A program made the translations under genes and the position numbers. Below are positions 39,739 to 47,702 of a DNA stretch of 64,000 nt, piece by piece (position 1 is the stretch's first letter; each line of letters starts with the position of its first letter). The notes beneath the pieces were generated by a model. That model was not told the origin of the DNA. It saw only the letters and a list, made by a program, of their open reading frames with translations, and did not search any database. Origin of the DNA: Chelativorans intermedius (GTDB lineage: Bacteria > Pseudomonadota > Alphaproteobacteria > Rhizobiales > Rhizobiaceae); NCBI RefSeq assembly GCF_025398255.1, contig NZ_JAODNW010000014.1:1-64000 (forward strand), written 5' to 3'.

Positions 39739-41520
39739 ATGGCGAATACTGCCCGTAAGATATTGCTCTTCCTCGCCGGAATGGTGATTTTCGGCCTCGG
39801 GGCGGCATATTTTGCCGGCGTATTCGATCCGGCGGTCGAGCGGCAGCCTGAAGAGGCGGCAGCACGGCATGAAGCCGCGCCGGCAGCCCCGGCGGAAAGC
39901 ACGGCAAAGACCGCCAGGCCGCTGGCCGAATCCGGCGATGCGCAGCCCGCGGGAGAGGAAGCGGAGACCGCTTCGAGCGAAGCGCAGGAAACCGTGGAGG
40001 AAGCGCAAGGTGCCGGGACGCAGCCCGAAGTGGTTGTGCCCGCCTTCGATCTTCTGCGTGTCGAGCCGGACGGTTCCATGGTCGTCGCCGGCAGGGCCGC
40101 ACCGGGCGCGCAGGTGGAAATCCTGCGCGGTTCGTCGGTTCTTGCCACCACCCAGGCAGGGCCGCATGGCGATTTTGCCGCCGTGCTCGACCGCGCGTTG
40201 AAGCCTGGCGAGCACAACATCGTGTTGCGCTCCACCAATCAGGAAAATCTGGCTGCCACCTCGGTAGAGACGGCGATCGTGTCGATCCCCTCCGGTAAGA
40301 GCGGCGACGTCGTGGCGCTCGTTCAGCAGCCGGGCGAGCCGAGCCGCCTCATCACCGTGCCGCCCGCCCGGCAGCCGCAGGGCGGCGACGCCAGCCGCAA
40401 GCCGCCGGCGGCGGATGCAGGCCAAGGGGCGCGCGGTACGCAAGAGGCTCTCCCGCAAGGCGAATCGGACACAATGGCCGGTGAGGATGCCGGCCGCGGC
40501 CATGCCGACGGTTCCGGGAAACAGGCGGCCGGGGAAAGTGCGCCCGCCGCTCCCCGGCAGCAGGCCGGTGCCGGCGGGACCGGCGAAGAAAACGCGCAGG
40601 ACGATGCATCGCCCACGAGCGATGCGTCTGGCACGGCAGGCGCCATGGCCGAAGCACGGGACGAGCCGGCCGCCGCCCGGTCCGAGGGTGCCGGCGCAGC
40701 CGGCGGGCAGCCGCCATCCGTGGCTTCCGAGGAGCGGCGGACCCGCGATGCCGGCCGAGTACCCGGAAACGCTGCTTCGCCCTTCATCGAGGCGGTTGAG
40801 ATCGACGGGCGCGAGGTGTTCGTGGCGGGCAGGGCAGAGCCCGGCCGGCGCGTGCGCGTCTACGCCAACGACATCCTGCTTGGCCAGGCCACGGTAAGTT
40901 CGCAGGGCCGCTTTCTGGTCGAAACCGAGCGCGATCTGCCGGTGGGCGACTACATCATCCGCGCCGATGTTCTGGACCGCTCCGGCAAGGTGATCGCTCG
41001 CGCCGCCGTCCCCTTCCAGCGTCCGGCCGGCGAGCAGGTGGCTGCCGTGGCGCCCGATCAGCGCGGCGAAGCGTCATCCGTGGACAATGCCCGTGCGCAG
41101 TCCGTGCCCACCGATGCACGACAGGAAGACGGCGAGCGCCAGCCCTCGGGGGAAGACGGCGGTGTGGCGGAAGGTACCGCCGCGGCGCGTGAGGACGGGA
41201 ATGCGGCGGCGTCTGGCGACATCACCCTGCCGGATCTGGGCGACACGGCGCTTGCGCCGGCCCTCGAAACAGCGCAGGGCGCGGTCATCATCCGCCGCGG
41301 CGATACGCTTTGGCACATTTCCCGCCGTGTCTATGGGCGCGGCATCCGCTACACCACCATCTATCTCGCGAATCAGGATCAGATCCGCGATCCCGATCTC
41401 ATCTGGCCCGGCCAGATCTTCACGCTGCCGGGCGAGACCCGGGAAGGAGAGAGAGCCGATTTCGGCGCGCTTGGAGAAAGGGTCGTGCCGCCGGAAGCCG
41501 TGACGCGCGGCGCAGAGTAA
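39739..41520 (+). CDS. LysM peptidoglycan-binding protein with disordered linker
   Basis: The 593-residue protein has an N-terminal transmembrane anchor (KILLFLAGMVIFGLGAAYFAG), two related beta-sandwich segments (about 101-185 and 349-430), each with VAGRAxPGxxVxV, and a C-terminal LysM domain (about 515-566; VIIRRGDTLWHISRRVYGRGIRYTTIYLANQDQIRDPDLIWPGQIFTLPG). Between them are long Ala/Gly/Glu/Pro-rich linkers. It is likely a membrane-anchored periplasmic protein that binds cell wall. A TTG three bases upstream is also possible as start. Confidence 0.87.
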   Translation: MANTARKILLFLAGMVIFGLGAAYFAGVFDPAVERQPEEAAARHEAAPAAPAESTAKTARPLAESGDAQPAGEEAETASSEAQETVEEAQGAGTQPEVVVPAFDLLRVEPDGSMVVAGRAAPGAQVEILRGSSVLATTQAGPHGDFAAVLDRALKPGEHNIVLRSTNQENLAATSVETAIVSIPSGKSGDVVALVQQPGEPSRLITVPPARQPQGGDASRKPPAADAGQGARGTQEALPQGESDTMAGEDAGRGHADGSGKQAAGESAPAAPRQQAGAGGTGEENAQDDASPTSDASGTAGAMAEARDEPAAARSEGAGAAGGQPPSVASEERRTRDAGRVPGNAASPFIEAVEIDGREVFVAGRAEPGRRVRVYANDILLGQATVSSQGRFLVETERDLPVGDYIIRADVLDRSGKVIARAAVPFQRPAGEQVAAVAPDQRGEASSVDNARAQSVPTDARQEDGERQPSGEDGGVAEGTAAAREDGNAAASGDITLPDLGDTALAPALETAQGAVIIRRGDTLWHISRRVYGRGIRYTTIYLANQDQIRDPDLIWPGQIFTLPGETREGERADFGALGERVVPPEAVTRGAE

Positions 41521-41584
41521 TCCCGCCGGAGGAGAGAAGGCCGGTCGTCGGCCCTTGAGGAGTATCTGCCGGAAGGTTTTTCCA

Positions 41585-41630
41585 TTTGCAATTTCATCGT
41601 TCATCGTCTATCGGCGATGAACGATGAAAT
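41585..41630 (+). promoter_or_regulatory. ArsR operator and probable promoter, overlapping the start codon
   Basis: A perfect 16-bp inverted repeat (ATTTCATCGTTCATCG at 41591-41606, loop of 8, CGATGAACGATGAAAT at 41615-41630) spans the ArsR start codon at 41624. The half site TTCATCG is doubled within each arm. A -35 TTTGCA (41585-41590) and -10 TCTATC (41607-41612), 16 bases apart, would lie across it, so the bound regulator would block initiation. Confidence 0.7.
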
Positions 41631-42001
41631 CCCTGTCCGCCAGCGCCGCTCCACATGCTTCCGCACCGTCCTGTGGTGCCCCGGATGCGTTTTCCCGTGG
41701 TCTTGCCGCCTTGGCGCATCCCGCCCGCGTGGAGATCCTGCGTTATCTGGCCGGCGTCGACTATTGCTGCTGCAAGGATGTCGTCCAGCGGCTCAATCTT
41801 GCCCAGTCCACCGTCTCGCAGCATCTGAAGGTCCTTCTGGACGCTGGCCTTGTGCGCATGAGTCCGCAAGGCCAGCGCTCCCGCTATGCGGTGGACGTCG
41901 CCGCCCTGCGTACGCTCTGCGAGGCCGTCGGCGCCCTGGCCACCGAGTGCGCCGTCCGCGCGGATGAGCAGGGGCGTGAAATGTGCCGAGGCGACCATTG
42001 A
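41624..42001 (+). CDS. ArsR/SmtB-family metal-responsive repressor
   Basis: The 125-residue winged-helix repressor has the recognition helix region LAQSTVSQHLKVLLDAGLV (about 59-77) and a triple cysteine CCC at 48-50 in VDYCCCKDVV, at the place where ArsR proteins use cysteines to sense soft metals (usually CxC). Further cysteines are at 17 and near the C terminus. No ribosome site precedes the ATG, and the predicted promoter would give a nearly leaderless mRNA. The gene overlaps the downstream ABC exporter, so it probably controls it. Confidence 0.88.
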   Translation: MKSLSASAAPHASAPSCGAPDAFSRGLAALAHPARVEILRYLAGVDYCCCKDVVQRLNLAQSTVSQHLKVLLDAGLVRMSPQGQRSRYAVDVAALRTLCEAVGALATECAVRADEQGREMCRGDH

Positions 42002-43878
42002 CCCGCAAGACCGTTTCCACCGAGTCCGGCGCCACGCTGCGCACGCTCGTCAATCTGTGGCCCTATATGTGGCCCTCCGCGCGGCCGGACCTGAAACTGC
42101 GTGTGGCCATGGCCACGGCCTTTCTGGTGGCGGCGAAGATCGTTCTCGTCCTCGTGCCCTACTTCTACAAATGGGCGACGGATGTGCTTTCGGGCGAGGG
42201 CGCGCCTCCTGCCTATGTTCCGGCCATTCTCGCCGGCCCCCTGATGCTGGTGGTGGCCTACAATCTGGTGCGCATCGTCCAACTCGGCTTCAACCAGCTT
42301 CGCGACGCGCTGTTTGCCAGTGTCGGCCAGCACGCGGTGCGCGAGCTCGCCCGCCGCACCTTCGTGCACATGCATTCCCTTTCCCTGCGGTTCCATCTGG
42401 AGCGGCGCACCGGCGGGCTGTCGCGCATCATCGAGCGCGGCACCAAGGGCATCGACACCATCGTGCGTTTCACCATCCTGAACACGGTGCCCACCCTCCT
42501 GGAATTTGCGCTTTCCGCGGTCATCTTCGCCGTCGCCTATGGCTGGGCATATGTGGCCATCCTCGCCGTCACCGTCTGGCTCTACACCTGGTTCACGGTC
42601 AAGGCGAGCGACTGGCGCATCGCCATCCGCCGGCAGATGAACGACTCGGACACCGACGCCAACACCAAGGCCATCGATTCGCTGCTCAATTTCGAGACGG
42701 TGAAATATTTCAACAACGAGGCGATGGAGGCCGCCCGCTTCGACCGTTCGATGGCCCGCTACGAGGACGCCGCCACCCGCACCTGGACCTCGCTGGGCTG
42801 GCTCAATTTCGGTCAGGGGGTCATCTTCGGTCTCGGCATGACGGCGGCCATGGGGCTTTCTGCATGGGAGGTGATGCGCGGCACCCAGACGGTGGGCGAT
42901 TTCGTTTTCATCAACGCCATGCTGATGCAGCTCTCGATCCCGCTCAACTTCATCGGCTTCGTCTATCGCGAGATCCGCCAGGCCATCACCGACATCGAGC
43001 AGATGTTCGATCTGCTCGATGTGGCGCCGGAGGTAACGGATCGGCCGGGAGCGAAGCCCCTGAAGGTGACCCAGGGTCATGTGCGCTTCGACAACGTGGT
43101 CTTTGCCTATGAGACGGACCGCCCGATCCTCAAGGGCGTCACCTTCGACATCCCTGCCGGCCGGACGGTAGCCGTGGTCGGCCCTTCGGGCGCGGGGAAA
43201 TCCACCATCTCGCGCCTTCTGTTCCGCTTTTATGATGTGCGGGAGGGCGCCATTCTGATTGATGGTCAGGATGTGCGCGACGTGACGCAGGAGAGCCTGC
43301 GCGCGGCGATCGGCATGGTGCCGCAGGATACGGTGCTGTTCAACGACACCATCGCCTACAACATCCGCTATGGCCGCCCCGATGCCTCGCAGGAGGACGT
43401 GCGCCGTGCCGCCGAACTCGCGCAGATTGCCGATTTCATCGAAAGCCTGCCGCAGGGCTACGACACGGTGGTGGGAGAGCGCGGCCTGAAACTTTCCGGC
43501 GGCGAGAAGCAGCGAGTGGCGATCGCCCGCACCATTCTGAAAGCGCCGCCCATCCTCATCCTCGACGAGGCAACCTCCGCGCTCGACACGCACACCGAGC
43601 AGGAAATCCAGGCCGCGCTCGACCAGGTGAGCCGCGGGCGCACGACCCTGGTCATCGCCCACCGGCTTTCCACCGTGATCGGTGCCGACGAAATCATCGT
43701 TCTGCGCGACGGTCGCATCGCAGAGCGCGGCACGCATGGCGCGCTTCTCGCCGCTGGTGGCCTTTATGCCGACATGTGGAACCGCCAGCGCGAGGCGACC
43801 GAGGCGGAAGAACGGCTGCGCCGCGCCCGCGAGCAGGACGAGATGGGCGTGGTGGTGCGCAAGGTGCCGAGCTATTAG
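41983..43878 (+). CDS. ATM1/HMT1-like heavy-metal/glutathione ABC exporter
   Basis: The 631-residue half-transporter has six transmembrane helices (about residues 35-330) and an ATPase domain with Walker A GPSGAGKST (near 400-408), signature LSGGEKQRVAIART and Walker B ILILDEATSALD. Features FNNEAMEAARFDRSMARYEDAA and LNFGQGVIFGLGMTAAM are typical of the Atm1-type family, which exports glutathione-bound metals or persulfides. The start is GTG at 41983 or TTG at 41998; both overlap the ArsR end. Position behind an ArsR repressor suggests metal efflux. Confidence 0.92.
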   Translation: MPRRPLTRKTVSTESGATLRTLVNLWPYMWPSARPDLKLRVAMATAFLVAAKIVLVLVPYFYKWATDVLSGEGAPPAYVPAILAGPLMLVVAYNLVRIVQLGFNQLRDALFASVGQHAVRELARRTFVHMHSLSLRFHLERRTGGLSRIIERGTKGIDTIVRFTILNTVPTLLEFALSAVIFAVAYGWAYVAILAVTVWLYTWFTVKASDWRIAIRRQMNDSDTDANTKAIDSLLNFETVKYFNNEAMEAARFDRSMARYEDAATRTWTSLGWLNFGQGVIFGLGMTAAMGLSAWEVMRGTQTVGDFVFINAMLMQLSIPLNFIGFVYREIRQAITDIEQMFDLLDVAPEVTDRPGAKPLKVTQGHVRFDNVVFAYETDRPILKGVTFDIPAGRTVAVVGPSGAGKSTISRLLFRFYDVREGAILIDGQDVRDVTQESLRAAIGMVPQDTVLFNDTIAYNIRYGRPDASQEDVRRAAELAQIADFIESLPQGYDTVVGERGLKLSGGEKQRVAIARTILKAPPILILDEATSALDTHTEQEIQAALDQVSRGRTTLVIAHRLSTVIGADEIIVLRDGRIAERGTHGALLAAGGLYADMWNRQREATEAEERLRRAREQDEMGVVVRKVPSY

Positions 43879-43896
43879 AAGCCCTCGATCTTCCAC

Positions 43897-43926
43897 GCCC
43901 GTTTCGGCCCGGAGGCAGAAACGGGC
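43897..43926 (+). terminator. Hairpin after the ABC exporter
   Basis: GCCCGTTTC and GAAACGGGC form a perfect 9-bp stem (loop of 12) 20 bases after the exporter stop; no T run follows, so termination is uncertain. Confidence 0.4.
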
Positions 43927-44001
43927 AGGCCATCTCATTGCAGCCCGAGCGCCTTTCCGATAGGACATCGGCAGCCGAATCTGCCGCGCCGTGGAGGAGC
44001 A

Positions 44002-44700
44002 ATGAGCCTGGCCGACACCATCCGAAGCACGCTCGTGCCCATTCATCGCGAGGGTTATCCCTTCATCGCCGGCTTTGCCGTCGCCTCGCTGGTCCTTGGC
44101 TTGATCTGGGAGCCGCTGTTCTGGATCGGCCTTCTGCTGACAGCCTGGTGCGCCTATTTCTTCCGCGACCCGCCGCGCGTCACCCCGGTTGACGACCGGC
44201 TGGTGATCGCGCCGGCCGATGGTGTGGTCTCCTCCGTCGGCCCCGCCGCCCCGCCGGCGGAGCTGGGCCTCGGCGGCGAGGAGATGACGCGCATCTCCAT
44301 CTTCATGAACGTGTTCTCCTGCCACATCAATCGGGCACCGGTGCGCGGGCGCATCTCGCTGATCGAGCATCGTGCGGGCCGGTTCCTCAATGCCGATCTC
44401 GACAAGGCGAGTCAGGAGAACGAGCGCAACAGCCTCGTCATCGAAAGCCCGCATGGGCCGGTGCCGGTGGTGCAGATCGCCGGCCTGGTGGCACGCCGCA
44501 TCGTCTGCTGGGCGGAGGCACCGGGCGAGATCGCCGTGGGCGAGCGCATCGGTCTCATCCGCTTCGGTTCGCGCGTCGATGTCTACCTGCCCGCAGGTGC
44601 GCGTCCGCGCGTGGCCGTGGGGCAGACGGCGGTGGGCGGCGAGACGGTGATCGCCGAGTTCGGCAACCAGGATCCGCCGCCGCTGGTGCGCGTGTCGTAA
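44002..44700 (+). CDS. psd: Phosphatidylserine decarboxylase (short form)
   Basis: The 232-residue proenzyme makes phosphatidylethanolamine from phosphatidylserine. Autocleavage gives a pyruvoyl group from Ser190 in RFGSRVDVY. Conserved segments are ADGVVSSVG and [15 protein letters not shown]. Two N-terminal hydrophobic segments anchor it in the inner membrane. Length is that of the short alphaproteobacterial form. The stop overlaps the pssA start by one base. Confidence 0.96.
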   Translation: MSLADTIRSTLVPIHREGYPFIAGFAVASLVLGLIWEPLFWIGLLLTAWCAYFFRDPPRVTPVDDRLVIAPADGVVSSVGPAAPPAELGLGGEEMTRISIFMNVFSCHINRAPVRGRISLIEHRAGRFLNADLDKASQENERNSLVIESPHGPVPVVQIAGLVARRIVCWAEAPGEIAVGERIGLIRFGSRVDVYLPAGARPRVAVGQTAVGGETVIAEFGNQDPPPLVRVS

Positions 44701-45509
44701 TGACAGGGCCTTTCCCCCCCTTCGAGCCCCACGGCGGAGGCGGACCCCGCATCCGCGAGATTCCACTGCGCCTGATGGTGCCCAATCTGATCACCGTGCT
44801 TGCCATCTGCGCCGGCCTTTCGGGCATTCGCCTGGCCTTCGAGGGGCGCATGGAGACGGCGGTGCTCATGGTGCTTCTCGCCGCCTTTCTCGATGCTGTG
44901 GACGGGCGCGTGGCGCGCATGCTGAAGGCTTCATCGAAGTTCGGCGCGCAGATGGATTCGCTGGCCGACATTGTCAATTTCGGTGTCGCGCCGGCGCTCG
45001 TGCTCTATGCCTATCTGCTCGACAGGGCAGGGGCCATCGGCTGGATCGCGGCACTTCTCTTCGCCATTGCCTGCGGTCTTCGTCTCGCGCGCTTCAACGT
45101 GATGCTGGAGGATGCGGAAAGGCCGGCCTGGCAGGCGGATTATTTCGTCGGCGTGCCGGCGCCGGCCGGTGCCGCGCTTGTCATGCTGCCGGTTTATCTG
45201 GGCTTTCTGGGATTGACGCCCGATCGCACGGTGGCCCTTGCGGCTTGCGCCTATACGCTGGTCGTGGCGGTGCTTCTCATCAGCCGTCTGCCCGTCTACT
45301 CGGGCAAGAGTTCCGGCAGCCGCGTGCGGCGCGAATTGGTGATGCCCCTGATGCTCGTGGTGGTCTTGTATGCGCTGCTGTTGGCAAGCTACACGTGGCA
45401 GACCCTGGCTGTCTCGGCGATTGCCTATCTGATCTTCCTGATCTTCAGTGTGCGAGCCTACTCGCGCCGCGCCGCGCGCGAGGCGGCAGAGACGGAAGAG
45501 AAGGCATAG
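44700..45509 (+). CDS. pssA: CDP-diacylglycerol-serine O-phosphatidyltransferase
   Basis: The 269-residue enzyme makes phosphatidylserine from CDP-diacylglycerol and serine. The CDP-alcohol phosphatidyltransferase motif is complete: D68-G69, A72-R73, G82, D86, D90 in DGRVARMLKASSKFGAQMD. Several transmembrane helices follow. It starts inside the psd stop and supplies the psd substrate. It ends 11 bases before a convergent gene. Confidence 0.96.
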   Translation: MTGPFPPFEPHGGGGPRIREIPLRLMVPNLITVLAICAGLSGIRLAFEGRMETAVLMVLLAAFLDAVDGRVARMLKASSKFGAQMDSLADIVNFGVAPALVLYAYLLDRAGAIGWIAALLFAIACGLRLARFNVMLEDAERPAWQADYFVGVPAPAGAALVMLPVYLGFLGLTPDRTVALAACAYTLVVAVLLISRLPVYSGKSSGSRVRRELVMPLMLVVVLYALLLASYTWQTLAVSAIAYLIFLIFSVRAYSRRAAREAAETEEKA

Positions 45510-45520
45510 GGCGCCGAGCC

Positions 45521-46243
45521 CTATGCGGCCAGCCGGTCTTCCTGCATTTCCCCGCCCTCGGGCCGGCGCACGGCGATCATACGTTCAAACAGCGCATCGG
45601 CAGCCATCGGCCTTTCCTCGCCGTCTGCAAGCGCCACCATCTGCGCGATGGTCAGGGGCTCCAGCGTGGTCACCCTGAAATTCGGCGCGAGGGCGCGTCC
45701 ACCCTGCGGCCGGAGCGAGAACAGGCTGCGCACCGTGCCTTCCACGTGGATGGGCACCACCCGCGCCTCCGCCTTGGACGCGATGCGCGCAATGGCGCGG
45801 AACAGGCGAAAGGTCTTCTGGTCGGGCGATTCGTCGTCCGGCAGGTAGACCGCCAGCCGGCCCTTTCCCCTCAGCCGGCGCACCAGCCGCCGGCTGACGA
45901 AGATGTGCCGGGCATTGAAGACGATGGTGCGGGCGAGAGCCCGGTACGGGTCGAGCCACCAGGCGCCGGCCGAGCCTTCGTCCAGGATGTGGAGCGTATC
46001 CGCAGGCAGAAGCGCCAGCATCAGGGCAGGCTCCAGCCGCGAGCGGTGCCACACCGCATAGATGACCGGCGGCTCCGCCCCATGCGCCTCGGCAATGGCG
46101 TTGTCGCGGATGCGGAAGAGAACCTTGAGCGGCGCATAGAGAACCGCCTGGTGAAGGTTCAGCCCGCGCCGCAGGCACAGATAGGCCGCCGCGGCAAGCC
46201 ACAAAGCCAGGATGGCGCCCGCGAGCGCGATGGCCGTTATCAT
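45521..46243 (-). CDS. Lysophospholipid acyltransferase-like protein
   Basis: The 240-residue protein has one N-terminal transmembrane segment (ITAIALAGAILALWLAAAAYL) and a PlsC/Aas-like acyltransferase fold. At the catalytic NHx4D position the sequence reads WHRSRLE, i.e. H-x4-E. Downstream are the family-like GRLAVYLPDDESPDQ and VVPIHVEGT. It may be an acyltransferase of membrane lipids, but the changed motif makes activity uncertain. The ATG at 46243 has GGAGGTG upstream. Confidence 0.7.
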   Translation of the reverse strand: MITAIALAGAILALWLAAAAYLCLRRGLNLHQAVLYAPLKVLFRIRDNAIAEAHGAEPPVIYAVWHRSRLEPALMLALLPADTLHILDEGSAGAWWLDPYRALARTIVFNARHIFVSRRLVRRLRGKGRLAVYLPDDESPDQKTFRLFRAIARIASKAEARVVPIHVEGTVRSLFSLRPQGGRALAPNFRVTTLEPLTIAQMVALADGEERPMAADALFERMIAVRRPEGGEMQEDRLAA

Positions 46244-46449
46244 GTTCCGCACCTCCGAGCCACGGTCCGGCGTTGCTTGGCGGCCAAATTCCTGAATAGA
46301 CAAGGCATTGGCGCCGAAGGTCGATGTGCCGCAAGAAACCGCGGCGAGCTCTGCCGCGTCACGGCTTCTACCGGCCGCTGCGCGTGGCAGGGTAGCCGAA
46401 GGGCGGGCAAGGTCAATCACGATCTGGTGCGCAGGGTCGCGGGCCGCCG

Positions 46450-47196
46450 CTACTCGGGCATCCGGTATTGCATGAAGCGGTTCTCTCGCACGTCGAAGAT
46501 GAGCCCGGTCTCCTTGAGCGCCGGGCTTGCCAGCGGCACGATCCTTGCCGCCACCTCGGAAGGGTGGGGCAGCGTCTCGGGGTCTTCTCCCGGCATGGCC
46601 TGGGCGCGCATGGCGGTGCGTGTGGCCCCCGGATTGACGGCGTTGACCCTGAGCGCCATGTTCTTGGTCTCGTCCGCCCAGGAGCGGGCCAATGCCTCGA
46701 CCGCTGCCTTGGAGGCGGCATAAGGGCCCCAGAAGGCGCGCGCCGAGTGTGCCGCGCCCGACGACATGATGATGGCGCGCCCGGCATCGGAGGCCCTCAG
46801 CAGCGGATCGACGGAACGGATGAGCCGCCAGGTGGCCGTCACGTTGATAGCCATGACCTTCTCGAAGGTTTTCGCCTCCACATGGCCGATGGGCGAGATG
46901 ACGCCCAGAATGCCGGCATTGGCCACCAGAATGTCGAGCTTGCCCCAGCGCTCGTGTATGGCCCCGCCCATGCGGTCGATCCCGGCCATGTCCGTGAGGT
47001 CGAGCGGCACCAGGGTCGCCTCGCCTCCCAGCGCCTTGATCTCGTCGTCCAGTTCCTCAAGCCCGCCCACGGTCCGCGCCACGGCGATCACATGGGCGCC
47101 GGCGGCGGCCAGCTCCTTGGCAAGGAAATAGCCAATTCCGCGCGAAGCGCCGGTGACAAGGGCGAGACGGCCCGCAAGATCGGTCGAACTGGGCAT
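46450..47196 (-). CDS. Short-chain dehydrogenase/reductase
   Basis: The 248-residue oxidoreductase has TGASRGIG for cofactor binding, NAG in VANAGIL, and the Ser-Tyr-Lys triad in IIMSSGAAHSARAFWGPYAASKAAVE. The cofactor and substrate are unknown; it is not in the fatty-acid cluster. It diverges from the sugE gene, with which it shares a 180-base upstream region. Confidence 0.9.
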   Translation of the reverse strand: MPSSTDLAGRLALVTGASRGIGYFLAKELAAAGAHVIAVARTVGGLEELDDEIKALGGEATLVPLDLTDMAGIDRMGGAIHERWGKLDILVANAGILGVISPIGHVEAKTFEKVMAINVTATWRLIRSVDPLLRASDAGRAIIMSSGAAHSARAFWGPYAASKAAVEALARSWADETKNMALRVNAVNPGATRTAMRAQAMPGEDPETLPHPSEVAARIVPLASPALKETGLIFDVRENRFMQYRMPE

Positions 47197-47270
47197 TCGG
47201 ATGTTCCCGTTGCGTGGATTTGCGGGGGTGATAGTACGAATCTTGCGCCGGAGAAACCCCGTTCGCCATA

Positions 47271-47299
47271 TTGCCGCACTCGTTCGCCCGGCCTATATC
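47271..47299 (+). promoter_or_regulatory. Putative promoter of the guanidine riboswitch-sugE unit
   Basis: TTGCCG (47271-47276), 17 bases, TATATC (47294-47299). Transcription would start near 47305-47307, precisely at the beginning of the first riboswitch hairpin. Confidence 0.55.
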
Positions 47300-47306
47300 C
47301 ATCCAA

Positions 47307-47371
47307 GCGGGGACGACCCCGCCATTGCCCGAAAACCGGATGGGGACGGCCTCATCGCCATGTGATGAGGA
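47307..47371 (+). ncRNA. Guanidine-II (mini-ykkC) riboswitch
   Basis: Two hairpins with ACGR tetraloops stand in tandem: P1 GCGGGG-ACGA-CCCCGC (47307-47322, 6 bp) and P2 GATGGGG-ACGG-CCTCATC (47339-47356, 7 bp with one G-U), joined by a 16-base linker. This is the defining architecture of the mini-ykkC class that binds guanidinium in the ACGR loops. The P2 3' arm CCTCATC (47350-47356) can alternatively pair with GATGAGG (47364-47370), which contains the sugE ribosome site GAGGA. Without ligand the site is hidden; with guanidine P2 forms and frees it. The downstream gene is a guanidinium exporter, which fits. Confidence 0.93.
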
Positions 47372-47376
47372 ATGCA

Positions 47377-47694
47377 ATGGCTTGGCTCTTGTTGTTTGGA
47401 GCGGGCGTGTTCGAGATCGGCTGGGCCCTCGGGCTGCGCTATTCGGAAGGGTTCACGAGGTTTTGGCCGACGGCGGCAACCCTTGCGTGCATGATCGTCA
47501 GTTTCGGCCTTCTCGGCGCCGCGCTGCGCACCTTGCCGCTCGGCACGGCCTATGCCGTTTGGACAGGCATCGGCACGATCGGTACGGCCCTGCTCGGCAT
47601 CGCCCTGTTCGGTGAACCGGCCGATGCGGTGCGGCTGGCATGCATCGGGCTGATCGTAGCCGGAATCGTCGGCCTGAAGCTCGTCACGCCCTGA
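47377..47694 (+). CDS. sugE: SMR-family guanidinium exporter (SugE/Gdx)
   Basis: The 105-residue protein is a four-helix small multidrug resistance transporter that works as a dimer in antiparallel orientation. Glu13, the proton/substrate glutamate, sits in GVFEIGWALGLRYSEGFTR; the WALxLxxSxGFTR pattern is that of SugE/Gdx guanidinium exporters rather than EmrE drug pumps. GTAYAVWTGIGTIGTALLGI is the third conserved block. The ATG at 47377 has GAGGA at 47367-47371; an ATG five bases earlier is out of frame. It is controlled by the guanidine-II riboswitch. Confidence 0.95.
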   Translation: MAWLLLFGAGVFEIGWALGLRYSEGFTRFWPTAATLACMIVSFGLLGAALRTLPLGTAYAVWTGIGTIGTALLGIALFGEPADAVRLACIGLIVAGIVGLKLVTP

Positions 47695-47702
47695 TCGAAC
47701 GT

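Noticed and set aside
41884-44766. A 960-codon minus-strand frame opposite the ABC exporter and psd
   Set aside because: Antisense to three genes with strong motifs; His/Arg/Gly-rich shadow.
46468-47376. Long plus-strand extension in front of sugE
   Set aside because: It runs antisense to the SDR gene and through the riboswitch; the true start is fixed by GAGGA at 47367-47371.
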